Origin: Knoxdaviesia capensis
Taxonomy: Eukaryota > Ascomycota > Sordariomycetes > Microascales > Gondwanamycetaceae
Direction of reading: 5' to 3'
Assembly (NCBI GenBank): GCA_001510575.1
Contig: LNGK01000006.1
Location: forward strand, 1,235,565-1,299,564
Length of the DNA stretch: 64,000 bases
Positions 49,163-60,658 of this stretch are shown here, piece by piece. The first letter of the stretch is position 1. The number at the start of each line of letters is the position of its first letter. The notes below the pieces were generated by a model. That model was not told where the DNA came from, made no database searches, and saw only the letters and a list, made by a program, of their open reading frames with translations. Both the position numbers and the translations under genes were made by a program.

Positions 49163-51372
49163 TGTGAGGACTGTAAGAAGGGGGAGAAGAGAGGGGGAAG
49201 AGAGGCAGAAAGAGAGAGTTGAGAGAGCTTGAGACACAGGAAGAAGATTCAAGGATAGCAGGCCAAGAGAAGCATGCAAACGACCAGACAAGAAGATTAG
49301 AACCGTAAAGAGGCGGTAGAGGAAGAAGGAGAGGAAGAAGAGGAAGAGAACGACGGGGAAGGAAATCAAGGCGAGCTGCTTGGAATTATGTATTCCCAAA
49401 AAGTTTCAGTAAAGAGGAGACTCAGACCCAGAATGAGAAGCCAAAGCGTCAAGCGAGAAAGAACAAACCCCGAGACTCACACGTCTCTTTAGATTTCCGC
49501 AGTGCTGGGGCTACGACTAGACGAGCGGGACCTTGATCCAGGGGATTTGGGTTTCTCTCTGGGCTTGACTGTCCTCGTTTTTTGGCGGGGTAAGATTCCC
49601 AGTGCCGGGGTACATGTGTGGTACTTCGTGCCCGGCTGTCGGGCGGTGTTGGGCGTCTGTATCCGCGATGTTCACCTTGGCGGTGCCTGGAGGAGGAGTT
49701 CTGCGCAAGTGTGAAGAATGGAGGGTGGGAATCGATATTTAGGGCTTCTTGGTGTCAAGTGCCATTGCATTGCATAGGAATCGTCAACCTACTATCTACT
49801 GTAGGGCTTCTGCATGAGGCTGGCGGTACGTTCTCCCTTTGCGAGAACTCTCCCCACTGTGAGACACGATCAGATGGAAACAGGCCACCAAACACCAGGA
49901 AACCGTATCGTGCCGATTCCTCTCACCGTTCAGTGGGTGGTAGTACTGGCATGCAGGCCCTGGTTGGTCTGTGCTGACGACGCCGTTAGAGTCAAGTCGG
50001 CAGGCTTCTAACGCTATCTTTTAGGCGTCACAGGTACAATGAACGCCGGCCCTGGGGTATTTTTTTTTTCGACGGCGCTGGAGATCTTGAAACGAACCTG
50101 GATCACCGTGGGACTCGTTTCAAGACCCCCCAGGCAGAGTCAGAGAGAGGGAAAGATTTCCTGGGCCTGTTCAAGGGGATGGATGCAACACTGCTCCACC
50201 ACATGCACAGTCTAACGTGGTTGATTGCTAAGTAACTCGTCTATTAACATACAATACTGGACGCTGACCGAGGCTTGGCTATGGCCGTGTGTTCGTCGGA
50301 CTTGACCTCTCCATCTCCCTAGTGCCAGGCCTCTCTCTGCTACACTCGTAGCTTGGGCAGGCCTGTCGTGAACGTGCTGCTTACGCGGAGCTCTCTTACA
50401 AACAGGGAAGGACAAGACAAAGTCTCATGGGCTTCTTGCAACTGGCCCCTTTCCTCGCTTCCGATGCCGTTTTCAGGATTTCCCTGCCGCTCGGACTGGG
50501 GCAGAACCGGGATTTGTTTCAATCCATCGCATTGTCTGTCTACGTACGAGTGCATAGTAATGCCATTTTTTCGACTTTGGATCCTTTTTGGCATGCTCCA
50601 CCCTTTGTAAGAGAGACATTCACTTCAATGGTGGGTAACGAACGGCCCCTGTTAAACTCACAGGGTGCTTCACGGAATACAGGACGAGTCCACGGATGCG
50701 TGGCCCTGTCGATGTCAACGTCAAACGAAGCCGTGGCCCTCCGGAATGAAAGTATTGGAACAGGGAGAAAACACAAAAAGGGGGAGGGACGTCCGAACAG
50801 CGTTCCCGGAACCCGGGAACCCGGTGAATCCGGCAAGAGTCTGGCATCCTCGTTAAATTCCTTGCCGGCGTTTTGACTTGACGTTAAATTAAGGCTCTTG
50901 CCGGCTTTGAACCGCCGGGTTGCTCCTTCCTCGATCGGATTCCACACACTTCACGGCTGCTTCTTCGAATGTTCTACCCCGGTTCGAGGACGTTCTAGAG
51001 CGGCCGTTCCTTCCATACTGAGAAGGAGTACTGCAGTCTCACACTCCGCCGTTAATTCCATTACAGACTTTATAGCCTTCATCGTTGTGGGCAAAAAGGA
51101 CCTCTTGTTACTACGAGATAAACCATGAACCCTAAACCGTAACTCCAACGCAAATCTCTCCGTGTTTTCGCGGAATCCAAACTGTGAGAAAGGAGATACT
51201 GGAAAACGAGCCGAAAAAAAAAGAAGAAAAAGAAAAGCCCCTACACGCTTCCCAAAGAGTAAAAATGCAGCTAATGGGGGGACAGAAGAGCTTTAAAAGG
51301 AAATCATCGGCCGTTTCAATCTTGGGGGAATAACAATATAAAAAAAAAGCAGAAAGAAAGAAAAGAACTACT
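49163..51372. other. Intergenic region between eIF4E and the kinesin gene
   Basis: Pyrimidine-rich on minus next to eIF4E (leader). The rest is of mixed composition with no motif-bearing frame. An imperfect GGAACCCGGG repeat lies at 50805-50822, and GAACCCTAAACC at 51127-51138. Minus-strand 3' flank of the kinesin occupies the right end. Confidence 0.6.
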
Positions 51373-53484
51373 CTAGTAGTTGACCACCTCTGCTAACGGC
51401 GGGCGCATACTCTCGGTCTCGTCCACCAGGAACCGCGACCTGTCGTCGTTGAGCTTGCGCTTGAACAGCTCGAGATCGCTGAGCAGGTCCTGGAGGTCAT
51501 CCTGCAGATCTTCGTCGTAGCCGCCACCGGCCGCGTACTCGTACTGGTCGTCGTCCTGCAGAGTGTCCTCGGACGACACCGACGCGCTGTCGTCGTGGTC
51601 GGCGGGGGCGGTGTTCTCGTCGTCGCCACCACCACCGCCGGCCCCGACTTCCTCGTTCGAGTAGATGCTAGCAAGCGACTCGGCGAGACTGACGCGGCCG
51701 CGCGTGGTGGCGGAGGCGAGCGAGTGGCGCTTGCGGCGCGGGAGGGCCTCCTTGTCGCCGTCGACACTCCCGGGCGCGGGGGGCCGCATGACGACGGCCG
51801 GGATGGGGTTGCGCAGGCTGTCGAGGGCGAGTTTGAGGTGCAGCCGCAGCGCCTCGTTCTCCGTCTGCAGGCTGCGGATCTTGCCCTCGGCGACGAGCGT
51901 CTTCTCCTCCATCATGCGCTGCATGGTGGCCACGCGGTTCTGGTACTCCTCGAGTTTTTCTTCCTGGTCGCGGGCGTCCTTCTCGCGGCGCCGCGAGTCG
52001 CCGACGGCCAGCTGCAGCACGCGGATCTCTTCGGCCATGGCGGCCAGTTGCGCCTCGCGCTCGGCGTTGCTGATGTGGTCCTGGTTGACCACGGCGCGGG
52101 TGCGGATGCGCTTCGCTTGGTCTGCGTAGCGCAGCGTCGAGAGCGTTTCCTCGTAGTCCGAGGGCGCGATGCAGGCGATCATCGCGGTCTTGCTGTTGCC
52201 GCCCAGCGAGTCCTTGAGCAGCCACGTGAGGATCGAGTCGCGGTAGGGAACAATGTCGCGGGCCCGTTTGGCTGCTCCGCCTTTCTTGGTGGGGTCGGCA
52301 GCCAGGGCAGCAATCACCCGGCCTAGAGTGGTCAGGGACTTGTTGATACTGCTTCCTTCGCGCAGCCGCGCGCCGGTGGCTTCGGTCGACTTGGCGCGCT
52401 CGCTGCCGGCCAGATCGACCAGGCGAATTCGCGAGCTGCGTTCGGTGGTCTCGTCGGTTTCCATGTCGTGGTGGATCTGCTTGAGCATAATGGTGAACAC
52501 AGCGTGGCTGCGGCTACTGGTATCGTTCATCTTCGTGCTAGCAATAGTACGCGAAGAGTCTCCGATCTTCATGAACCGCAGGATTTCGTTCAGGTTGCGC
52601 ACGGGCATTTCCGTCAGGTCCTTGACGTAGGGGCCCTCGGTGGGCGACTCGCGGATCTTCAGGTAATATGGAGGCTGGCCCGGAACCACGGGCACGAGCA
52701 AGTCTCGCACGTGTTCGTTGTACACTTCGAAGTATGACACCCGAACGTTGTAGGAGATATTGGGGGTCTCGTTTTGGGCAGCCTCAATGCGTTGAAACAG
52801 GTCTTCACACGTGCGAGGAATCAGGCCGGGCTGCTCAGCTGTGCCCATCATGGTGTAACTCTTTCCTGAGCCGGTCTGGCCATAAGCGAAGATGCAGGTA
52901 TGGTAGCCATCGAAGTTGTGGTCGAGGAACTCTTCGCCGAGACTCGAGTAGACGTCTTCCTGGGTTGCATAGTGGCGGTCCTTCGGTTCGTGGCTCCAGA
53001 AGGAGTTGTCGAAGGTGAAGACCTTCTCTTCGATCACCTTGCGCGACTTGGCGCGGGCGTTGGCCGGATCTCGGTCTGACGGGACCAGCAGGCGCGTGGC
53101 CTGGGTGTAGGGGTCCATGTCGATGAGGCATTCGGCGCCGCGGTTGATCTCGCGCGGGAGGAAGGCTCGCACGCGCACCACCACGCGGACGTTGGCGCCG
53201 CGGTCCATTCGCGCGTGCATGGGGACCGTGCCGTCCCGGGACCGGAGCGACGGCGTCGATGCACTAGATCGAATCAGGGCTCGGGAGGCGCTGTCCGGGG
53301 CGGCGGATGTAGGGTGGGGAGTGGTGGGAGTCGAGGGCGCCATCAGAGTTGGTGGTGGCCGAGAAGCAGGAGGGAGAAGAGGGAGAAGAGCGAGCGGACG
53401 AGAGTCGATGTCGAAGTCGAAGTCGTCGGAAGCGGGCGGTGGTGTATGATCGGCGGTTGGGGCGACAGCAAGGCTTGCCGGCAT
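51373..53484 (-). CDS. Short kinesin-3 of the fungal NcKin3 type
   Basis: A single exon of about 703 residues from the ATG at 53484; a later ATG (53343, MAPSTPTTP) is an alternative, and the frame upstream has only a TTG. After a Ser/Pro-rich head, the motor domain runs from NVRVVVRVRAFLPRE to RYADQAKRIRTRAVVNQD. It has the P-loop GQTGSGKSYTMMGT (about residue 202), switch I NDTSSRSHAVF, and switch II VDLAGSERAKSTEATGARL. The neck is followed by a coiled coil (MAEEIRVLQLAV...LRLHLKLALDSL) and an acidic Ser/Asp-rich tail ending ESMRPPLAEVVNY. Full-length Unc104/UncA kinesins are more than 1500 residues with FHA and PH domains, which are absent here. Fungi have a second, short kinesin-3 (NcKin3 in Neurospora, linked to mitochondrial movement); length and layout match. 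TTAAGGGTTAAAG lies 385 bp upstream. Confidence 0.9.
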   Translation of the reverse strand: MPASLAVAPTADHTPPPASDDFDFDIDSRPLALLPLLPPASRPPPTLMAPSTPTTPHPTSAAPDSASRALIRSSASTPSLRSRDGTVPMHARMDRGANVRVVVRVRAFLPREINRGAECLIDMDPYTQATRLLVPSDRDPANARAKSRKVIEEKVFTFDNSFWSHEPKDRHYATQEDVYSSLGEEFLDHNFDGYHTCIFAYGQTGSGKSYTMMGTAEQPGLIPRTCEDLFQRIEAAQNETPNISYNVRVSYFEVYNEHVRDLLVPVVPGQPPYYLKIRESPTEGPYVKDLTEMPVRNLNEILRFMKIGDSSRTIASTKMNDTSSRSHAVFTIMLKQIHHDMETDETTERSSRIRLVDLAGSERAKSTEATGARLREGSSINKSLTTLGRVIAALAADPTKKGGAAKRARDIVPYRDSILTWLLKDSLGGNSKTAMIACIAPSDYEETLSTLRYADQAKRIRTRAVVNQDHISNAEREAQLAAMAEEIRVLQLAVGDSRRREKDARDQEEKLEEYQNRVATMQRMMEEKTLVAEGKIRSLQTENEALRLHLKLALDSLRNPIPAVVMRPPAPGSVDGDKEALPRRKRHSLASATTRGRVSLAESLASIYSNEEVGAGGGGGDDENTAPADHDDSASVSSEDTLQDDDQYEYAAGGGYDEDLQDDLQDLLSDLELFKRKLNDDRSRFLVDETESMRPPLAEVVNY

Positions 53485-54013
53485 CAATCGGCGGTCAAGC
53501 GATCGGGCAGCCAAATCGAGCTCAAGATCGAGGATGAGACGTCGTCGGCGGTCGCAGAGAATGTACTACATTCCAAGAGGTTGACCGAGCTGACGAACGA
53601 GGAGAGAGGAGAGAAGAAGAGGAAAAGAAACAAAAATAGGGGGGGCAGAAGGGAATGAGAGAGTGAGGTGAGGGCAAGGGCTATTTTCGCTGACTGAGAT
53701 GCTGAATAGTGAAATGACAGTTTCGAGTTTCCATAAGAAAAATATCTAGGTGTGAATTGGAGAAGTGGTTCTGCATTGAAGCTGGCAAGGAAGGCGATGG
53801 TGATGTGTTTTGTTTACTTTGGCGGGTTGTTTGAGTGTGGCTGTTGACTGGGAGATATCGTGGAAAGTTAAGGGTTAAAGCCACAGCCAGCAAAAGTGTG
53901 GCAACGCGCATCGATACTTTTGGCCATGCAGCTGGGTCTCGATTTTATTTTAATTAATTTGCTCATTTTCGTGATTCCAGCTGAATTACTCCGTTCGTAT
54001 CGTTTCCTTTTTT
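53485..54013. promoter_or_regulatory. Kinesin upstream region with telomere-like element
   Basis: The minus-strand leader is pyrimidine-rich. TTAAGGGTTAAAG at 53868-53880 lies about 385-395 bp before the kinesin ATG. The region ends at the assembly gap. Confidence 0.35.
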
Positions 54014-54048
54014 NNNNNNNNNNNNNNNNNNNNNNNNNNNNNNNNNNN
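54014..54048. other. Assembly gap of 35 N
   Basis: A run of 35 undetermined bases flanked by a T run and a G run. Any open frame spanning it is artificial. The flanking homopolymers probably caused the gap. Confidence 0.99.
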
Positions 54049-57000
54049 GGGGGCTTTTTGTTTCTTTTGTTCAGTAAAAAAAGGTTTATTTTCTTTCCAA
54101 GAAGGGATCAAGACCTGTGCAGAGGAAGAAACCCAGCTGGATGTGCGCTGAGAAAAAGGAAGTCCACCCCTCTATTCACAGGACGTCAAGCAGATCACAA
54201 AAAAACGGCCCCATTCCTCTCTGACACTCATTTACAGGCCCCCCGGACAGCGTTCAGCTGTCTTGCTGGTGGCGTCAGGGCGGTCCAGCAGGGATCGAGG
54301 GAGGATGGAGGATGGCGAGAGTTGCATTGACGGCCGACGGAGACCCCAAAAACACAGGGAGGGTGGAATCAACCTCAGGAGCAAACTCTAAATCGTGATC
54401 AAATGCTTGAAGGTCTTTCCCGGCTATACGATGTGCTGTATAGGTTACTTTTTTGTGCTGGGACTGGCATTCTGAGACGAGTGAGCGTGAGGTGGCTCTG
54501 GGAGCAATAAATGCAATACACCGAGGACGTATTTTGATACTAGAGCGCAGTGAGAGCAGCACCCGAAGATACACTGTTCTATTCGACACAGCCAGATATG
54601 TGAGGTTCAATTTAAGCCAATGGAGGAGAGGTTGGACACCCACCTTTCAAAGGATTTCCCACATGGAAAGTGGCCCGGCATAATATTGGATGGACAGGAA
54701 ACGCGACAATCGAGGCGAGATTCGCGAGTGAGACAAGCTCCTGCAACATGACGGCTGATTTTCCCGGCCCCCTGATATGGGATCTTCTGGCGACTCGACA
54801 TCAGTGTGGTGTTTATTCAGGTATCTGTCAGACTCATCTCTTGTTTTCTGGCTGCTTCCATAAAGCTGAGAAGTGTAATTTCCTAGGCATATCCCGACTC
54901 GATGATGCCACGGACATGCATCTTCAGTGTACGAATAGTTCGAGGCTCGCAAACCTGCACTTTAGATGGCATACTTGGAGGTGCGAATGAGCCGGAGTGA
55001 GTGAGTGTGAATGGGACGATCGATCCTTGTCAAACAGTGATCGTTTGCCGAGAGGGAAGAGAAGACGACAAAAGCTGAAAATCAATTTTTTTTTTTCTGT
55101 TTTAGAAAAAGGAAGAAATTAAAAGGAAATAGATTCCCAGCTTTCTCAGGTAGATGGCAAAAAGACCATCGAGACCCTTCATGCACCTGGGGGGTTTTTT
55201 TTTCTTTAGATTTCTCTTCTGTTCTCTTCTCTCCTATTTTGGGTACCCGACCGGTTCTCGTGTCACTATCAACTCGGGACCGACCATCCCACCCGTATCA
55301 GAAAAAGCCAATAGAGGAAGGGTAATCCGTCATTTTTGCCAAGAACCAGCAGACAGAAAAGAAAAAAAGAAAGAAAAAAAGGAGAGCTATCTCAGTCTTG
55401 TACTTATTCCTGGATATCCCAAAACGGGATCAAAAGCCGTTAGCCCATCCCCCCTCCCCCTTCCCCCTTCTGAGCAATCTTGGATCCAATTCTGGGAGGC
55501 TAGAAGTAGTGGGCTGAAATGTGAGTTGGGGGTGATTAGAGTGAAATAAATTCCTTCTTTTTTATATATGGAGTCAGGTACTTTTCAGACTAAGCCTATG
55601 CTTTCTACTATATATAATCTGAGAGTGTTGTTTGACTCCTTTGTGCACCAATTACGGCTTCTTGGGATTCTAGTACTTTTTATGTATTTTAGGAGGTTTC
55701 CTTGAGCTAGAATAGCTCCTATATAGCAGAGTATCCTACTCATGCTCAATGGGGTTTTAAGACCACACACTCTCCTAAGAGGCTTTTCACTTCTCGTCCT
55801 AGTCTCAGGGATCCTGGTTTAGCTAGATAGACAATGGACAAAGGATGAAAGAGGGTAAAGTGATAGATTTCTTTTACTGCTTCCCCTCATAGGATATTTT
55901 CCCGAATTTGATTGATCTTAATCTTTTAATTTTATTTTTAACAAACTTTTATTTTTCCTGTTCTCTCTGATAAAGGATTCTTGCGGCCTTTTTTGCCATC
56001 TTTTTGTGCAGGACTTCTATTTGCTACTGCATAATTAAATGAATTTTTTTCCTAATTTTATAAAAAATTATTACCTTTGCTTCTATTTTTTGTTGTCTGT
56101 TTCATCTTGACCCCCCTCAATTTCTCTCTCTTACTGAGAGTTGGCCATATATCAGTGGGAAGTATTATACTCCTGTCCTTTTGCTAGGGAAAAAAAAAAT
56201 TCCTTTTCTTTTTTGGGCTTTGCCTCAAACCACAATTCCTCCTAATCCAGAAAGTTAGTAGGACTTACGAGAAGGGAAGGGATTTTTCATGCTGGAGTGA
56301 AGTAAGTGGATGGTGGCGTCGGTCCTTTTTCTTTTTTTCTTTTTTCTTTTTTTGCTATCAGGAGAGCGAGCAAGAGAAAGAGACAACCGGCCAGCCAAAA
56401 AAACCCTATTAAGTATAAGAAGCAGAAAAACGGGCACATTTATTTTAATTTTAATTTTTCCTTTTTTCCATTTGATTTGATTTTTATTCTTTCTTTTTTC
56501 TCTCCTCCCATCCCTCGTTTAATTCTTTATCCTTTCCTCTCTCTTTTTTTCCTTCTCTCTTCACGCACTCGTATTTTATTTCTATTTTATATATCCTTGA
56601 TATCAAGCTTTAAACGCTCTGGTATTTAATCCCAAAATTTCCTTGGTTTTTCTTCTCTTCATCTTCCCTGATTTCTGCTCTCCAACCACTCATCTTCTCT
56701 CTATCCGTCTCTTGATTTCTCACCAACACGCAGCCAAGTCTTTCTCGTGCTCTCCCGTTTGAGCTTCTCAGCTGCTATCTCGCCCACTAACTCCCACATC
56801 TAGACTGGTTATCACTCTCCTCAATTGCGGTCGACAAACCCTCTCCATATATAAATCTATCTAAATTGTGCGTACAGTTCTGGGCTCCGCTAGCCGCCCC
56901 GCGCCGGACGCCACTCTTTCCCAGCTATTTCTTCCTCTACACCTTTCACCGTCTCCATCAACGTTTGTGTGCATATATATGTGTGGTTAAAAAGGCGGGC

Positions 57001-57902
57001 AAGACTGATGGAGAGACTATGCACCCTGCCATTTTCCCTTCTAGCTCTTCTGTCTCTTCAACTACACATATCTTAGGGTTATCATATCTCGTTGCTGCTC
57101 CTTCCCCTTTGCCTTACACATATAAAATCCTCGACCCAGCCCACCTTTGCCTTTAAGCGCTGTATGTACTGTGTAAGTGCACTGTACATCTGCCGCCATC
57201 AGCGATTCATAGGCCGGTCTAGACTGAACAACCGCTGTAACTACAGCGTCCATGGCCGCTATAACCGCTGCAGCAATAGCCCTGTCACTCGATATCTAGA
57301 GCTTGTTAACGAGCTGCGACCGCATACTCCAACTGTCCCTCATATATTCATCCAACGCCATCGACCTTGACATTGTTTGCTCCCACTCATCCTTCTTCTT
57401 CATCATCTTCATTTTATCCCGTCTCTCGCTGTGTCACACACTCGCTCATTTTGTTTTTACACTCACAAATTCACTCATTCATATCCTCACTCCCTCGTTT
57501 TGCTCTCCTCGCTGCGGTCTCACACCTTTGCTCTATCTCCAATCTACACCATCTAACTAATATCGCTTCTCCGTCTATACAGCACCGGCTGCTGCTACCA
57601 AACATTGAATCCGGCTTCTTTGGCTCCGCCCCGACGTTCCTGTGTGCATTTGAACCCTTTCACAGTGCATCCGCGTACCAACGCCTCATTTCATCTCTTG
57701 TGCTCCCGACACCGAACGCGCGCGCCACCTTTTACGCTGTACGCGCCGAAGCCACATCGCGACACCTCGACCACCGGAGGGTCTCTTTGTTTCTCCCAGC
57801 TTCCCTTCGTTTCTTCTCGCAAGCACACCCAGGAGCCAGTCGGTCCCGATCGTACAACATCATTTCCCTTGCTCCCCACTCCACTGCCTCCAGCTTCGAC
57901 CA
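54049..57902. other. Intergenic region, AT-rich island and long leader of the AT-hook gene
   Basis: 54049-55550 is of mixed composition without a convincing frame. 55550-56250 is AT-rich with frequent stops and looks like a RIP-decayed remnant of unknown type; one 61-codon minus frame (55585-55770) has no motif. From about 56300 to 57900 the plus strand is strongly pyrimidine-rich (repeated TTCTTC, CTCTC, CATC), typical of a long untranslated leader or promoter of the AT-hook gene. No gene is supported. Confidence 0.55.
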
Positions 57903-58635
57903 ATGGCGCCCAAGAAGGACACTGCTGCCGCTGCTGCTGCCGCCGCGGCAGCAGCAGCAGCAGCCGCATCCGCGGCGGCCGTGACCGAGTCGCCGGTTGT
58001 CAAATACCCGCGCGGCAGACCCCGCAAGGGCGAGACCCGTGTGAAGAAGGCGTACGTGCCGACCGGGCGTCCGCGCGGCCGGCCGAAGGGCAGCGCCGGC
58101 CGCAAGAGCGGCGACGGGTTCTCGGGCTCGGGCGTCGCGAAGCCCAAGCAGCCGTACGTCCCCACAGGCCGTCCCCGTGGCCGTCCGCGGAAGAGTGCCG
58201 GCTCTGACGGCCCCGCAACCGCCAAGAGCGCCGGTGGTGCGGCTGCGGGCGGCGCGCAGCCGGCGAAGAGCGGGGCGTTCCCGGCCCAGACTGCTGAGGA
58301 TGACGATGATGATGAAATGGAGGAGGACGAAGACGAGGATGAGGAGGAGGAGGAGAACAGCGATGCTTCGGGTATGTGAATCAACAGTCCCGTCCCCTAT
58401 AATGTTACCTCGGCTATGATTTGGAACCCGTCAACTCAGACATATCCCCCTCCATCTCCACCGTCCCCCTCTCCTCCTTTTCCCTGCACTTTCTTTCTTT
58501 CTATCATTAGATCTTTTAGGACCGACCACTGATTCGGCCGATAAGTATAACCAACAGTCTGAAGCTTCTGTGCCTTCTCCAAGGCTGTCTTTTGCCTTCC
58601 CCTTCTGGGGCCGCTCCGAGAACGACGATTATTGA
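57903..58635 (+). CDS. AT-hook DNA-binding protein, two exons
   Basis: Exons 57903-58371 and 58511-58635 (intron 139 bp, GGTATGT donor, CATTAG acceptor), 197 residues. If unspliced, the frame ends three codons into the intron (SGM stop). Splicing instead adds a clean 41-residue tail ending PFWGRSENDDY. Layout: MAPKKD; 15 consecutive Ala (residues 8-22); three AT-hook cores, YPRGRPRKG and two TGRPRGRP(K/R) units that are copies of each other, both led by YVP; Ala/Gly/Ser linker; a long Asp/Glu run; the Ser/Pro tail. AT hooks insert into the minor groove of AT-rich DNA, so a chromatin or HMGA-like architectural role in the nucleus is likely. The acidic tail resembles those of HMG proteins. The specific target is unknown. 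The pyrimidine-rich upstream region of about 1.6 kb suggests a long leader. Confidence 0.85.
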
Positions 58636-59608
58636 GCTATCACGACACGACTAGTACCAAATCCCTTTTCTGCTCTGATGTTTTCTTCTTCTTTTTACTG
58701 GTCTCTTTTCTTTTCTGTTCTTTTTTTTTTTCACATACCCATTTAACTCTCTTCTTCTCACGATCTCTCAATGATATCTACTCTTGAACCTCTCCTAATT
58801 CTCTCTTCATCCACTTGTGATCCTCTATCCTGAACCCTTCAAGCACTCTTGACTGTGTGTTCATATTTTCCGTCATTGGCGTGTGAACAATACTTTTACT
58901 CTTTCCCCTCGAATCCTCTGATTTCTTCTCTTTTCTTCCTTCTCTCTCTCTTCCATCTTCTATTTCGTACTAGACTTTGGGTTTTTGGCTATCTTCAGAC
59001 TTGCTTTGAAAGCGGTTTCAATCCGTCAAAAGTTTTCACCAACCAAAAGCGATCCTTATATGCGGTTGAACATAAAGTCCTCTAATAGAGGAGACATCGA
59101 AGCAACAATTTTTCTCGCATTTCTTTTTCCTGTCTTTTTGTTTTGTGTTTATTGCTGGATCTGAGCCGGTGTTGGCCATGCTGAGGGGGGGTTTTCTTTT
59201 TTTGTTTGTTAGTAAATGGTTCGGGATGGGATATGAATCGCGGGGATGAATCTCTTATGGTGGCTGCTGGTTATGGCTCTTCTGAATCTTTGGTCTCATG
59301 TGTTGGGTATAGTTTTCGTCTTTTTTTTTACGTTGGCTTTTTGTTAATAGCTTGGTTCTTTTTTTATGATGCCCTTTGTTTACGTAGTGTCATCTACGGA
59401 TTTGCGCAAGGGAAAAGAAGACAGCCCAAGCCTGGGTAGGCGCAGTTACCAGCGGGAGGAAATAATATATGTGTGTGGCTTGCTAGTATGGTATACCGCC
59501 TGGCCCGTGATGTGGTAGAAGTCATGTCGTTGAAGCGAGGGCTATGGCTATCATCTCGCAAACATGTTCGTCCGCTTCGTTTAAGCAAAATATCAACTCC
59601 GCCTGTCC
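58636..59608. other. Intergenic region between convergent genes
   Basis: T-rich 3' flank of the AT-hook gene, then mixed sequence up to the minus-strand stop of HNT3. Open frames of 60-80 codons carry no motif. Confidence 0.6.
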
Positions 59609-60658
59609 TTACTCCTTTTTCCATTCCGCCAGCTCCTCCGCAAGATGCTCCTGTAACTTCCGGAACTGGTTCCCAAAATCCTGTCCACAACGCCAACACA
59701 CGAGCGAGCGGCGGAGCAGTGCCTCGGCATACCCCGGCTGCCGGCGCTTGTCGTCCGAGTCAAGAGGCAGCTCGGCAGCCACGTCAACCAGGAACGGCGT
59801 GGTGAACGAGTTGTAGTGCTTGCGGTTGCGCAGACACGAGCCGCTCATTTCCCGCGAGATCACGTGGAAGTGCAGGTGGGAGAGACTGGGCGTTGCGTGC
59901 ACGCCAATGAGGATCTCGGCGGCCCAGTCCCGGCCGGGCGGGAGGTCGGGCGGGGCGGTGGCGGGGTCGGGGGTTTCCGGCTCCGGCGCGGCAAGGGCGG
60001 CCTCACGGGCGGCATCGGCGCGGCTGAAGGCGCCGAAGCGGCGGCGGAGCTCGGCGGCCGCTAGGCCCCGCAGCTTGATTAGCTCGGCGCGCACGGACGC
60101 CAGGAACACGGCGTCGTGGTCGAAGACCGACAGCGGGTGTTTGCCGGTGTGTTCGGCGGAGCGCGGGAGGAGGAGGACGTGCACGGCGGCTTTGGGGAAG
60201 CGGTCGTGGATGGCCACGAAAGCGTCGGTGTGGTAGATGACGACGGAGGTGGGGAACGACGTGGGAGAGGTGATGTAGGGCCCGAGCACATCTCGGTAGT
60301 TGGTGGTGGCCCCGGCCGCGGTGGTGGGGGCGCCGACATGGCCCCCGGTCGGGCGGGGGCTCGGGTGGGCCGCGGGGCGCGCGGGGCTGACCACCTCAGA
60401 GTTTGGTTTTGGGCGCTTTGCGCTGCTGGATCCCATCAATACTGAGACTGTGGGGGTTCTTCTGGAAGTGGAGTTTTCGTTGCCCCCGTACGTCCTGGCG
60501 GGGGAACGGGTCACCGGGTTCAACGACGTTAGCAAGTACTGATTATGCAGAGGAATGTACGGAGTGACAGCCATAGAGAGAGGCGGGGTTTCAGAGGGGA
60601 GGAGGGGCAGAGAACATGCAGGCATTGTGAGGCTGGGTGGGCGACTCCGGCTGGTCAT
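59609..60658 (-). CDS. Aprataxin-like DNA-adenylate hydrolase (HIT domain plus zinc finger)
   Basis: A 349-codon frame from the ATG at 60658. It removes 5'-AMP from abortive DNA ligation ends in the nucleus. The HIT fold is visible as VVIYHTDAFVAIHDRFPKA, HVLLLPRSAEH, and the catalytic SLSHLHFHVISREM (His triad). The C-terminus LVCWRCGQDFGNQFRKLQEHLAEEL is the fungal C2HE zinc finger (Cys-x2-Cys, His, Glu), as in S. pombe Hnt3. An Ala/Glu/Pro-rich insert (about residues 205-245) separates the HIT halves. The N-terminus is uncertain: a 66-bp in-frame segment (60560-60495) has a GTACAT start, GCTAACG branch and CGCCAG end, so splicing from an ATG at 60574 (MAVTP-TYGG) is plausible and would give about 299 residues. 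It is divergent from the helicase at 61339. Confidence 0.88.
   Translation of the reverse strand: MTSRSRPPSLTMPACSLPLLPSETPPLSMAVTPYIPLHNQYLLTSLNPVTRSPARTYGGNENSTSRRTPTVSVLMGSSSAKRPKPNSEVVSPARPAAHPSPRPTGGHVGAPTTAAGATTNYRDVLGPYITSPTSFPTSVVIYHTDAFVAIHDRFPKAAVHVLLLPRSAEHTGKHPLSVFDHDAVFLASVRAELIKLRGLAAAELRRRFGAFSRADAAREAALAAPEPETPDPATAPPDLPPGRDWAAEILIGVHATPSLSHLHFHVISREMSGSCLRNRKHYNSFTTPFLVDVAAELPLDSDDKRRQPGYAEALLRRSLVCWRCGQDFGNQFRKLQEHLAEELAEWKKE

Noticed and set aside
51595..52326. 243-codon plus-strand frame
   Set aside because: It is the antisense shadow of the kinesin coding region.
53896..54330. 144-codon frame around the gap
   Set aside because: It passes through 35 undetermined bases, so the frame is artificial.
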